A DNA stretch of 64,000 nt. Origin: Trinickia symbiotica. Its GTDB lineage: Bacteria; Pseudomonadota; Gammaproteobacteria; Burkholderiales; Burkholderiaceae. The stretch spans positions 124,001-188,000 of the forward strand of contig NZ_PTIR01000001.1 of assembly GCF_002934455.1 (NCBI RefSeq). The letters run 5' to 3'. The notes below the pieces were generated by a model. It saw nothing but the letters and a program-made list of their open reading frames with translations, did no database searches and was not told the origin of the DNA. Made by a program: the position numbers and the translations under genes. This document shows, one piece after another, positions 15,578 to 23,079 of the stretch (positions within the stretch are counted from its first letter, which is position 1; each line of letters begins with the position of its first letter).

Positions 15578-16279
15578 ATGCACAATCTGCTCGAACCCCC
15601 TCTGGCCCTGCTCGCAGGCCTCTTCACAGTAGCTTCGCCCTGTGTCCTGCCGGTCATGCCGATCCTGCTCGGTACGTCGGTGGAAAGGCCGAGCCGCGGG
15701 CGCCCGCTTCTCATCGTCGCGGGCTTCATCGTTACATTCACGTCCGTCGCGCTGATGCTCGGTGCCGTCTCTAGCGCGGTTCACGTCGCGCAGAGCGCAC
15801 TGCGCGATACGGCTATCGCTTTGCTGGGATTGTTCGGACTGTTGCGCCTCTGGCCTCGCCCGTATGACTGGCTGGTCGCACGCATCGCCCCTTTGTTGCA
15901 AGTCGGCTCAGGCACGTCAGCCGGCAACGGCAACGCAGGCGGCTTCGTGCTGGGCATGTCGCTCGGCGCCGTATGGACACCGTGCGCGGGCCCGGTTCTC
16001 GCATCGATCCTGGTGCTCGTCGTCAAAGCGCAGAACCTCGAATGGTCCGCGCTGTTGCTGACCCTGTATGCCGTCGGAGCCGCCATTCCGATGCTCGCGA
16101 TCATCTACGGCGGCCAATACATGTTCCGTCATGTACGGTTCGTCGCGCGGCACGCCGAGCGTCTCCAGCAATTGTTCGGTGTACTGATCATTCTCACTGC
16201 GCTCGCGATCTATCTGCAATACGACGTGCTCGTCTACGGCTGGATCTCGTCGTTCTTTCCTTCGTTCAAAGGAGTTTGA
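15578..16279 (+). CDS. CcdA/DsbD-type transmembrane thiol transporter
   Basis: The 233-residue inner-membrane protein has six predicted helices and the two cysteines of the DsbD-beta/CcdA family, in ASPCVLPVMP (helix 1) and VWTPCAGPVL (mid-protein). These proteins carry reducing equivalents from cytoplasmic thioredoxin to periplasmic thioredoxin-like partners. The partner is very probably the next gene, which starts one base after this stop codon. GAGGAG precedes the ATG. The operon also encodes an Ohr-type peroxidase, so the role here is probably repair or defence against thiol and peroxide stress rather than cytochrome c maturation, for which no other genes are present. Confidence 0.9.
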   Translation: MHNLLEPPLALLAGLFTVASPCVLPVMPILLGTSVERPSRGRPLLIVAGFIVTFTSVALMLGAVSSAVHVAQSALRDTAIALLGLFGLLRLWPRPYDWLVARIAPLLQVGSGTSAGNGNAGGFVLGMSLGAVWTPCAGPVLASILVLVVKAQNLEWSALLLTLYAVGAAIPMLAIIYGGQYMFRHVRFVARHAERLQQLFGVLIILTALAIYLQYDVLVYGWISSFFPSFKGV

Positions 16280-16280
16280 C

Positions 16281-16823
16281 ATGCTCGCTCGATTCAAGGC
16301 CCTCGCGGCGGCGGCGGTTGCCGTCGCGATCGCGGCCGCGGTAGCCACCGCCGGAGGCACCGCGACAGCCGGCCAGGCCGGCAACGGCAAGACCGCGCCC
16401 GAATTCACCGGCATCGACAACTGGATCAACAGCCCGCCGCTGACGCAGCAACAGCTTCGAGGCAAGGTCGTGCTCGTCGATTTCTGGACTTATAGCTGCA
16501 TCAACTGCATTCATACGCTGCCGTACGTCAAGACCTGGTACCAGAAATACAAGGATCAGGGCCTTGTCGTGGTGGGCGTGCATACGCCCGAATATCCGTT
16601 CGAACGCAGCACCGATAACGTCAAAACCGCGATCAAGCGCTTCGGCATCGAATACCCCGTCGCGCAAGACAACGAGTACGCGACCTGGAACGCGTACAGC
16701 AATCAATATTGGCCCGCTTTCTATCTGATCGATAAGGAAGGCCGTGTGGTCTATACGCACTACGGCGAAGGCGAGTACGCCCAGACCGAGCAGCAAATCC
16801 GCAATCTTCTTGCACAAAAGTAA
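16281..16823 (+). CDS. Periplasmic thioredoxin-like protein (DipZ/TlpA type)
   Basis: This 180-residue protein has an N-terminal signal/anchor helix (residues 8-30) and a redoxin domain with the active site SCINC (Cys73, Cys76) inside FWTYSCINCIHTLPY. This is the wording typical of the C-terminal thioredoxin domain of DipZ proteins, here as a separate gene. It also has the cis-Pro loop (YWPAFYLIDKEG). It should receive electrons from the CcdA-like protein encoded immediately upstream and reduce a periplasmic substrate. GGAGTTTGAC gives a good start. The gene is in an operon with the Ohr-like gene downstream. Confidence 0.9.
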   Translation: MLARFKALAAAAVAVAIAAAVATAGGTATAGQAGNGKTAPEFTGIDNWINSPPLTQQQLRGKVVLVDFWTYSCINCIHTLPYVKTWYQKYKDQGLVVVGVHTPEYPFERSTDNVKTAIKRFGIEYPVAQDNEYATWNAYSNQYWPAFYLIDKEGRVVYTHYGEGEYAQTEQQIRNLLAQK

Positions 16824-16858
16824 GCACCTTCTCAACACCCAACCAACGAGGAATGACA

Positions 16859-17278
16859 ATGACCACGACTGTCCTTTACACAGCCAAGACTCACACGACA
16901 TCCGGAGGCCGTGACGGCACATCGCGCAGCGACGACGGCCGGCTCGACATCGCGCTTTCGTCTCCCGGCAGTGCCGGCAACGGTACGAACCCCGAGCAAT
17001 TGTTCGCGGCCGGATGGTCGGCTTGTTTCATCGGCGCAATAGGGCTCGCGGCCAAGAAAATGAAAGTGGCGTTGCCGCCTGATCTCGCCGTCGATGCCGA
17101 GGTCGACTTATGCAAGGCCGGCGACGCCTACTCTTTGCAGGCCCGCCTCAACGTGAGCATGCCCGGAGTCACACGAGACACCGCGCAGGCGCTCGTCAAC
17201 GCCGCCCATGAAACGTGCCCCTACTCCAAAGCGACACGGGGCAACATCGAAGTGACGCTGAACGTCGTGGCAGCGTAG
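16859..17278 (+). CDS. Ohr/OsmC-family organic hydroperoxide reductase
   Basis: The 139-residue protein has the Ohr catalytic set: Arg18 in GGRDG, Glu47 in NPEQLFA, the peroxidatic Cys56 in SACFIGA and the resolving Cys120 in ETCPYSKATRGN. Such enzymes reduce organic hydroperoxides with lipoylated-protein electrons in the cytoplasm. I place the start at ATG 16859, seven bases after GAGG; the ATG at 16853 is too close to that site. Ohr genes are often governed by an OhrR repressor. None is adjacent here, and the shared box upstream of the operon points to the nearby two-component system instead. Confidence 0.92.
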   Translation: MTTTVLYTAKTHTTSGGRDGTSRSDDGRLDIALSSPGSAGNGTNPEQLFAAGWSACFIGAIGLAAKKMKVALPPDLAVDAEVDLCKAGDAYSLQARLNVSMPGVTRDTAQALVNAAHETCPYSKATRGNIEVTLNVVAA

Positions 17279-17447
17279 GACTCGTTCTTCCCACGCGAGA
17301 GTGTTTTTCCGCGTTTGTCCGCCGTGGGTGTTCGAAGTCGGACCCGGCGCGCTTGAAGTTCGATCCACCGAATCGATCGAATCGATCGAGTCGAACCATT
17401 CGAACGGCAAGCAGCCAAGTCCAATTCACTTCTTCAGCTTGCGATCT

Positions 17448-18767
17448 TCAACTAGCGCTCTTCAGTGTCAGCGTTGCAGCGAGCCCGCCCTCGGGCCGGT
17501 TCGCCAGGCTCAAAGTCGCATCCATCGCGCGTGCGAGTTGGCGAGCAATTGCGAGTCCGAGGCCGGTGCCGCCCGTATGGCGGTTGCGCGACGTTTCGAG
17601 CCGGTAGAACGGTTCGAAGACCGCCTCGAGCGATTCGGCCGGTATTCCGGGGCCGCTGTCGAGCACCGAAATGGCGACACGCCCATCGGGCAACGCGCTG
17701 ACGTCGATGGTGGCGCCCCCCCCGAACTTGAGCGCGTTGTCGACAAGGTTGCCGACGATGCGACGCAACGCCTGCGGCCGCGCCGTCACCGCAAGCGCGG
17801 CGCGGCTGCCCATCGATACCTGCGCGCCTGCGTCCACATAGTCGTAGACGATGCTCTCGAGCAGCGCGTCGAGGTCGATCTTGCGGGGCTCCTCTCCGGT
17901 GCCGTGGAGCGTGCGCGCATAGGTCACGCCCTCCTTCACGAGGTTTTCCATTTCCCGCAGGTCCTGCTGAAGCTTGCCCGCCCGCTCCCCATCGTCATCG
18001 ACGTCGAGCCGCAGGCGCATCCGCGTGATCGGCGTTTGTAGATCGTGCGAAATAGCCGCCAGTATCTGCATCCGCTCGGCCGTGTAGATCGCGATGCGCT
18101 CCTGCATTGCATTGAACGCCCGAGCCGCGCGCGCCACCTCCGAAGGCCCTTCCTCCGACAGCTTGGTCGGCTTCAGCTCGGGTCCGAGCGCATCGGCCGC
18201 GCTCGCAAGCGCCGCGAGGGGTCGCGTCGCGACCCGCACCGCGAGCCAACAGCAAGCAAGGAGCACCGCAAGCTGCAGGATCAACCCGAATGGCAACCAT
18301 CCCGAGAGCGGGAGGCTCGACATGGGGTGGAAATCGATCGTGAGCGGCGTGCCGTCCGTGAGCCGCAGATGCACTTGCAGATGATCGTGCTCGCCAGGGA
18401 CTGCGTTGGCGGTCACCGGATATCGGGTGCCGACGCCTTCTTCGATCGCTTGCGCGATTCGCGCCGAAAGCTTCTCGTCAGGCGTGCTGCCCGCGATGCC
18501 CGGGCCGAGCACGAAACGGTAGGTGCGTCTCGCGAGCCGCGGCAGCCACGCCTCCCTTTCATCCGGCCGCATCCGATCGAGCAAGGCGACTGAGGTCGTC
18601 ACTTCCCTGTCGATGTAGCTGACCATCATGCTCGTCGTGGTCTGATCGCGCTCGGTCACCGTCAACCAGAACGACATGCCCTGGGCCAGCGCGAGTCCGA
18701 TCGAGAGAATCAGCGCCAGTCGCGCGAATAGCGTGCGCGGCCAATGCCAGGCGCCGAAAAGCTTCAT
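17448..18767 (-). CDS. Sensor histidine kinase (EnvZ-like)
   Basis: This 439-residue membrane kinase has TM1 at about residues 12-33, a periplasmic loop of about 120 residues, TM2 at about 157-178 and a HAMP region. The phosphoacceptor is His241 in AAISHDLQTPITRMR. The ATPase domain shows the N box (GNLVDNALKFGG), G1 (DSGPGIP) and G2 (GGTGLGLAI). It would sense an envelope signal and phosphorylate the response regulator encoded upstream. The ATG overlaps that gene's stop codon (ATGA, 18764-18767), so the two are translationally coupled. The upstream frame extension is the shadow of the regulator gene. Confidence 0.93.
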   Translation of the reverse strand: MKLFGAWHWPRTLFARLALILSIGLALAQGMSFWLTVTERDQTTTSMMVSYIDREVTTSVALLDRMRPDEREAWLPRLARRTYRFVLGPGIAGSTPDEKLSARIAQAIEEGVGTRYPVTANAVPGEHDHLQVHLRLTDGTPLTIDFHPMSSLPLSGWLPFGLILQLAVLLACCWLAVRVATRPLAALASAADALGPELKPTKLSEEGPSEVARAARAFNAMQERIAIYTAERMQILAAISHDLQTPITRMRLRLDVDDDGERAGKLQQDLREMENLVKEGVTYARTLHGTGEEPRKIDLDALLESIVYDYVDAGAQVSMGSRAALAVTARPQALRRIVGNLVDNALKFGGGATIDVSALPDGRVAISVLDSGPGIPAESLEAVFEPFYRLETSRNRHTGGTGLGLAIARQLARAMDATLSLANRPEGGLAATLTLKSAS

Positions 18768-19507
18768 TGCCCCGGCCCGTCCACGGCCGTCACGGCCGCG
18801 GAGAAGACATAGCCTTCGCTGCGCAGGGTCTTGATGTAACGCGGCTCGCGCGCGACGTCGCGCAACCGCTGGCGCAACCGGCTGACGAGCAGGTCGATCG
18901 AGCGATCGAACGCGTCGGCCTGCCGTCCCTGCGTCAGATTCAATAGCTGGTCGCGCGTCAAGACGCGCTGAGGGTGATCGAGAAAGACGCGCAACAGACG
19001 ATACTCGGCGCCGCTCAGCGAGACCATCATTCCTTCCGAATCGAGCAAGTGGCGTGCGGTGGTATCGAGCCGCCAATCGCCAAACGCGAGCATGTTCGCC
19101 GTTTCGGTCACCTGCATGCCCGGCGGCAGCATGCGCGTGCGGCGCAAGACGGCACGCACGCGCGCTAGCAGCTCGCGCACGGCGAACGGCTTCGCGAGGT
19201 AATCGTCGGCGCCCATCTCGAGCCCCACGATGCGATCGGTCTCTTCGCCGCGCGCCGTCAGCATCAATACGGGCGTCGCGCGGTGCTTGCCAGCACGCAG
19301 ATCGCGGCAAAGGACAAGCCCGTCTTCGCCAGGCAGCATCAAGTCGAGCACGATCAGGTCAGGCGCTCCGCCTTCGAGCACCTGACGCATCTCGCGACCG
19401 TTCGCCGCCAGCGACACGCGCATGCCGTTTTTCTCGAGATAGTCGCCCACGAGCTCGCGGATACCGCGATCGTCGTCGACGACGAGCACATGATCGATTT
19501 TGTCCAT
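18764..19507 (-). CDS. OmpR-family response regulator
   Basis: The 247-residue protein has a receiver domain with the acidic pair DDD (residues 11-13), phosphoacceptor Asp55 in VLDLMLP and Lys106 in LAKPF. A winged-helix DNA-binding domain follows (about 140-235), with GAEYRLLRVFLDHPQRVLTRDQLL and the recognition region SIDLLVSRLRQRL. OmpR-type regulators bind tandem half-sites about 10-11 bp apart. Such repeats occur in the operon's own promoter (20071-20087) and in front of the ccdA-trx-ohr operon (15454-15470). ATG at 19507 fits the family start; it follows the 40-aa ORF by seven bases. Confidence 0.93.
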   Translation of the reverse strand: MDKIDHVLVVDDDRGIRELVGDYLEKNGMRVSLAANGREMRQVLEGGAPDLIVLDLMLPGEDGLVLCRDLRAGKHRATPVLMLTARGEETDRIVGLEMGADDYLAKPFAVRELLARVRAVLRRTRMLPPGMQVTETANMLAFGDWRLDTTARHLLDSEGMMVSLSGAEYRLLRVFLDHPQRVLTRDQLLNLTQGRQADAFDRSIDLLVSRLRQRLRDVAREPRYIKTLRSEGYVFSAAVTAVDGPGQ

Positions 19508-19514
19508 GAGCAGA

Positions 19515-19637
19515 TCATACGCCGCGCCGCTTGACGCGCACGGGACTGGCGCTGAGCAGCATGCACTGCACGGGATGCGCGAGCTCAGCGGCGAGGCCAC
19601 CCACGAGCAACGCAGCGATCGCAAGGAGGCGTTTCAT
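19515..19637 (-). CDS. 40-residue small membrane or exported peptide in the two-component operon
   Basis: This 40-codon frame lies between the GFA gene and the response regulator. Its ATG overlaps the GFA stop codon (ATGA, 19634-19637) and has GGAGGACGC in front. It ends seven bases before the regulator start, so it fills the gap exactly as a real coupled gene would. The peptide begins MKRLLAIAALLVGGLAA, a typical signal or membrane helix. It continues with a single Cys in HPVQCMLL and ends in a basic tail (VRVKRRGV). I do not recognise a family. A small membrane modulator of the kinase is an attractive guess, not shown by sequence. Confidence 0.6.
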   Translation of the reverse strand: MKRLLAIAALLVGGLAAELAHPVQCMLLSASPVRVKRRGV

Positions 19638-20017
19638 GCGTCCTCCGCGACAGACAGGCTCGCGCCATCGGCAACGGTAGCTTCGAGCGCATAGGGGTCG
19701 ACGCCTTCCAGACAGCCCACATTGACGCGCCAGAGCTTCGGGTTCATCCGCGTCTGATGAAATGTATAAACACCGCAATGCCGGCAAAAATAGTGCTTGG
19801 CCACGTGCATGTTGAATTGATAGAGCGTCAGCGCATCGTTGCCGCGGACAATCGTCAGATGGTCCGCTTCGAACGGCGGCGACATCAGCGCGCCCCGGCG
19901 TCGGCAGAGGCTGCAGTTGCAGCGCGTCGCGGGCTGTAGCGCGGTGCGCACCTCGAACTGCACGGCCCCGCAGTGGCAGGATCCGTGCAGCGGCGCATCG
20001 TCATCGGTATGGCTCAT
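19634..20017 (-). CDS. GFA-family (glutathione-dependent formaldehyde-activating-like) zinc protein
   Basis: The 127-residue protein carries the GFA/CENP-V zinc ligands: HGSCHCGAVQF near the N-terminus, CNCSLCRRRG, and HYFCRHCGVYTFH. The family was named for spontaneous glutathione-formaldehyde binding, but most members have no proven reaction. ATG at 20017 is preceded by GGAGAGTGTT. It is the first gene of an operon with the 40-aa peptide, response regulator and kinase, joined by four-base overlaps or very short gaps. A TATAAA -10 element (20046-20051, minus strand) lies at a suitable distance from the two direct half-sites. Confidence 0.88.
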   Translation of the reverse strand: MSHTDDDAPLHGSCHCGAVQFEVRTALQPATRCNCSLCRRRGALMSPPFEADHLTIVRGNDALTLYQFNMHVAKHYFCRHCGVYTFHQTRMNPKLWRVNVGCLEGVDPYALEATVADGASLSVAEDA

Positions 20018-20070
20018 AACACTCTCCAATGATGGTGATGCTCGCTTTATACCGCGAAGGCCGCCGCGGT

Positions 20071-20116
20071 TTGTATCTCCGTGTATCCGGCCGATCCGCC
20101 GACACAAAACGTTGCA
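20071..20116 (-). promoter_or_regulatory. 46-bp regulatory box in front of the GFA-peptide-RR-HK operon
   Basis: The plus strand shows TTGTATC (20071-20077), TGTATC (20082-20087), GACACAA (20101-20107) and TTGCA (20112-20116), the same offsets as the box at 15454-15499. On the minus strand the two GATACA half-sites overlap the -35 position relative to TATAAA at 20046-20051. This is where an OmpR-type activator would contact RNA polymerase. Relative to the controlled operon, the orientation is opposite to the other copy; the outer arms are quasi-palindromic. Confidence 0.62.
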
Positions 20117-20195
20117 CTTGCCCGGCGAGCAAACGACTGGAGGTCCGTCCGGCTAGCGAAGCGGCGAACTCGCTACGCCTCGAGCCGAGCTATGG

Positions 20196-20222
20196 CGCCA
20201 CCTTTCGATCACGCCACCTTTC
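20196..20222. repeat. Two direct copies of CGCCACCTTTC, 16 bp apart
   Basis: CGCCACCTTTC occurs at 20196-20206 and again at 20212-20222, upstream of the sugar ABC operon promoter. The copies are exact. Their function is unknown; a regulator site is possible but the spacing is unusual. Confidence 0.5.
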
Positions 20223-20265
20223 AATTTCAGGGACGTCCCATTAATTGGTAGGGTTGCGGTGCCGC

Positions 20266-20293
20266 TTGACAGGTCTTTCGCCACTCATCTAAC
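20266..20293 (+). promoter_or_regulatory. Predicted promoter of the sugar ABC importer operon
   Basis: TTGACA (20266-20271) is followed after 16 bases by TCTAAC (20288-20293), a sigma-70-like pair with a consensus -35 and a weak -10. It ends about 45 bp before the start codon of the binding-protein gene. Confidence 0.45.
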
Positions 20294-20338
20294 GTTTTCG
20301 GATCAGGCGGTACTCACCTGGTCGATGGGGGAAAATCA

Positions 20339-21475
20339 ATGAGAAGCATGCAGAAAGTTCTGTATCCCACGGCAACTGCAATACTGATGACGGTGGCATT
20401 GTCATTATCGACGCCGGCTTTTTCCGCGGGTCCTAAGGTAGTCAATGGGCCCGGCGCGGAGCCAGGCTGCTTCAAGCCGGAATCGGCCAGCACGAAATTC
20501 TTCCAGTGGCCAGCGAAGCCGGGGCCTTACCGAATCGCGCTCGTGAATGGGTTCATCGCCAACGACTGGCGCGTCCAGATGATCCGGGTCGCCAAGGCCT
20601 ATGTCGCCCAGCCCGCGGTGAAGAAGGACATCAAGGAATTCAAGGTCGTCTCGGTCGGCCAGGACGTCGCCGCGCAGATCGCCGCCGCCAACAATTTCAT
20701 CGATCAGGGCTTCGACGCGATCATCGTCGACGCCAATAGCGCCGCGGCCTTCAAAAGCGTGGTCCACAAGGCGAATGCGAAGGGCGTGGTCGTCGTATCG
20801 TTCGACAACGTGATCGACAGCCCGGACCAGATCTCGGTCAACGTGAACCAGCTCGGTCTCGGCGAAATGGCCGCAAAGTTTCTGCTGGAAAAAGCCAAGA
20901 AGGCGGGCGATCTCACGTTCCTGCACGTCCGCGGCCCGTCCGGTCAGCCGGTGGACCTCGCCCGGGACAAGGGCTTTCATGACGTGCTCGACAAGTCGGG
21001 CCGCAAGGTCAAGGTGGTCGACGTCATCGGCAACTGGGCGCCCGGGGATGCGCAGAAGGCGACCGCCGACGCGATCGCAGCGGGTGGCGTGTTCGACGGC
21101 CTCTACGTTCAGGGCGGAACGCAAGGCGCGGTGCAGGCGATGCTCGACGCCAACAAGTTCAAGGCGCCGATCTCCGGCGAGACGGAGAACGCTTACCGCA
21201 TGCTTTGCGACAAGGCCGATCTCACCTGCCAGTCCGGCGGCACGGGCCCGGCGCAAAGCGCCGTGGCCATCAAGACCGCGATTGCCGCGCTTAAGGGCGA
21301 CGCAATCCCACAAAGCATCGCGCTGCCCACGTCGGTCGATTACTCACCGTTCAAGCCGGGCGAGAACGTCTTCCCGAAACTGCCGGGCAGCTTCTTCGCC
21401 GGCAACAACTTCCCAAGCTGCAATATCGGTTTCTCGGCCGAGGAAATCGCGACGCAGAGCGGCACGAACAACTGA
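20339..21475 (+). CDS. Periplasmic sugar-binding protein of a ribose-type ABC importer
   Basis: The 378-residue protein has a signal peptide (cleavage near AFSA) and a type I periplasmic-binding fold of the RbsB/XylF kind. Recognisable segments are YRIALVNGFIANDWRVQMI, AANNFIDQGFDAIIVDANS and FDGLYVQGGTQGAVQAML. It delivers a sugar or related polyol to the two permeases encoded downstream. Compared with ribose-binding protein (about 270 mature residues) it is longer, with an N-terminal segment of about 40 residues containing a cysteine, and two further cysteine pairs towards the C-terminus. It is first in a four-gene operon. The substrate is not predictable. Confidence 0.88.
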   Translation: MRSMQKVLYPTATAILMTVALSLSTPAFSAGPKVVNGPGAEPGCFKPESASTKFFQWPAKPGPYRIALVNGFIANDWRVQMIRVAKAYVAQPAVKKDIKEFKVVSVGQDVAAQIAAANNFIDQGFDAIIVDANSAAAFKSVVHKANAKGVVVVSFDNVIDSPDQISVNVNQLGLGEMAAKFLLEKAKKAGDLTFLHVRGPSGQPVDLARDKGFHDVLDKSGRKVKVVDVIGNWAPGDAQKATADAIAAGGVFDGLYVQGGTQGAVQAMLDANKFKAPISGETENAYRMLCDKADLTCQSGGTGPAQSAVAIKTAIAALKGDAIPQSIALPTSVDYSPFKPGENVFPKLPGSFFAGNNFPSCNIGFSAEEIATQSGTNN

Positions 21476-21524
21476 ACCGGAGAGCGGCGGCGATCGCCGC
21501 CGCGCGGGAGGGAGACGCGACACG

Positions 21525-23075
21525 ATGGTGGAGCAAACGCCGGGCTCACTGCTACGGGTCGACGGGGTATCGAAGCACTACGGCGGCGTCCGGGCGCTGC
21601 AGGACGTGCGATTCTCCTGCCGCGCGGGCTCGATCCACGCCCTTTTGGGCGAGAACGGGGCGGGCAAGTCCACGTTCATCAAGATCCTCTCCGGCGTGGT
21701 GCGGCCGGACAGCGGCCGCATCTTTCTCGGCGGCGAGCCGGTCAGCTTCGAGACGCCCAAAGCCGCAGCGGACGCGGGCATATCCTGCATATTCCAGGAG
21801 CTTTCGCTGCTGCCCGATCTGACCGTGGCCGACAACATCTGCATCGCCGACCGGCGGCGCCGGTTCGGGCTGATCGATCGAGCGGCCGAGCGGCGGCGAG
21901 CTGAAGAGATGCTGGCCATCATCGGCGGGGAGGACATCCATCCCGCCGCCCCGGTCGGCAGCCTGCCTCTATCGCGCCAGCAGATGGTCGAAATCGCCAA
22001 GGCGCTGGCGCGGCGGCCCAAAGTGCTGATCCTCGACGAAGCGACGTCGGCGCTGACGGCCGCCGATGTGGCGAAGGTCTGCGCGCTTCTCAAGCGGCTC
22101 AGGGCGGAAGGGATGGCGATCATCTACATCTCTCACCGGATGCACGAGATCGCGGAGCTCGCCGACGAATGCACGGTTTTCCGCAATGGCCGCTACATCG
22201 AGACGTTCGCGGCCGGAACGCGTTCGGACGATGCGATCGTCGAAATGATGATCGGCCGGGAATACTCGAGCGCATTTCCGCCGCTCGGCGGGACCCGGCG
22301 CGAAGGAACGCCGGCGCTTGCTGTCCGCCATCTTTCCTGGGCCGGCGAATTGAACGATGTCTCCCTCGAAGTTCATCCGGGGGAGGTGGTCGGGTTAGGC
22401 GGGCTCGACGGTCAAGGCCAGCGCGAGTTCCTGCTGGCGCTCTTCGGCGCACTGATCGGTGTTGGCGGCGAGATCGAAGTGGCCGGCAAGCCGGTGAAGA
22501 TCACGAGCCCCCGGCGCGCGAAGTCGGCTGAGCTCGGGCTCGCGTTGATTCCCGAAGATCGAAAGAACGAAGGCCTGATGCTGCCGATGACCGTGCGCGA
22601 AAACCTGTCCTTCGCCGCGCTCGACGCGGTCAGCCGTTTCGGCCGGATCGACCGCAAAGCCGAAGCCGCGTTGATCGACGCGCTGGTGCGTCAGCTCGCG
22701 ATCAAGTCGGACGGGCTCGATGGTCCCGTGGCCGCGCTTTCAGGCGGCAATCAGCAGAAGGTCGTGATCGGCAAATGGCTGATGACTAAGCCGCGCGTCG
22801 TGCTGCTGAACGACCCGACGAGAGGCATCGACGTCGGCACGAAGCAGGAGATCTACCAACTGCTGCGGCGGCTGGCGGAGCAAGGAACGGCCATCCTTTT
22901 CTATTCCACCGATTACGATGAACTGATTGGATGCTGCGACCGCGTGGCCGTCTTCTACGATGGCACGATCACGCGGATGCTGGAAGGTGCCGAGCTGACC
23001 GAGCACAATCTGATCGGCGCCGCGCTGAACCTGACGTCGGCGGCCAGGCGGCCCGCTTCGTCCGTCGCGAGGTAG
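21525..23075 (+). CDS. Double-domain sugar ABC transporter ATPase (RbsA/XylG type)
   Basis: This 516-residue protein contains two fused ABC ATPase halves. The first has Walker A GENGAGKST, signature LSRQQMVEIAKALA and Walker B VLILDEATSAL. The second has a degenerate Walker A region (GLGGLDGQGQREF), signature LSGGNQQKVVIGKWL and VVLLNDPTRGIDVGTK. This asymmetry is normal for the CUT2 family. It powers import by the adjacent permeases. ATG at 21525 follows a purine-rich GGAGGGAGA site. The gene overlaps nothing and is followed four bases later by the first permease. Confidence 0.93.
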   Translation: MVEQTPGSLLRVDGVSKHYGGVRALQDVRFSCRAGSIHALLGENGAGKSTFIKILSGVVRPDSGRIFLGGEPVSFETPKAAADAGISCIFQELSLLPDLTVADNICIADRRRRFGLIDRAAERRRAEEMLAIIGGEDIHPAAPVGSLPLSRQQMVEIAKALARRPKVLILDEATSALTAADVAKVCALLKRLRAEGMAIIYISHRMHEIAELADECTVFRNGRYIETFAAGTRSDDAIVEMMIGREYSSAFPPLGGTRREGTPALAVRHLSWAGELNDVSLEVHPGEVVGLGGLDGQGQREFLLALFGALIGVGGEIEVAGKPVKITSPRRAKSAELGLALIPEDRKNEGLMLPMTVRENLSFAALDAVSRFGRIDRKAEAALIDALVRQLAIKSDGLDGPVAALSGGNQQKVVIGKWLMTKPRVVLLNDPTRGIDVGTKQEIYQLLRRLAEQGTAILFYSTDYDELIGCCDRVAVFYDGTITRMLEGAELTEHNLIGAALNLTSAARRPASSVAR

Positions 23076-23079
23076 CCGA

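Noticed and set aside
17371-17400. Short AATCGATCG-type repeat after the ohr gene
   Set aside because: Only about two to three short copies in a gap; no hairpin or regulatory pattern strong enough to call.
20979-21524. N-terminal extension of the sugar ABC ATPase into the binding-protein gene
   Set aside because: It overlaps a real gene in another frame, is Arg/Ser-rich and lies upstream of a good start at 21525.
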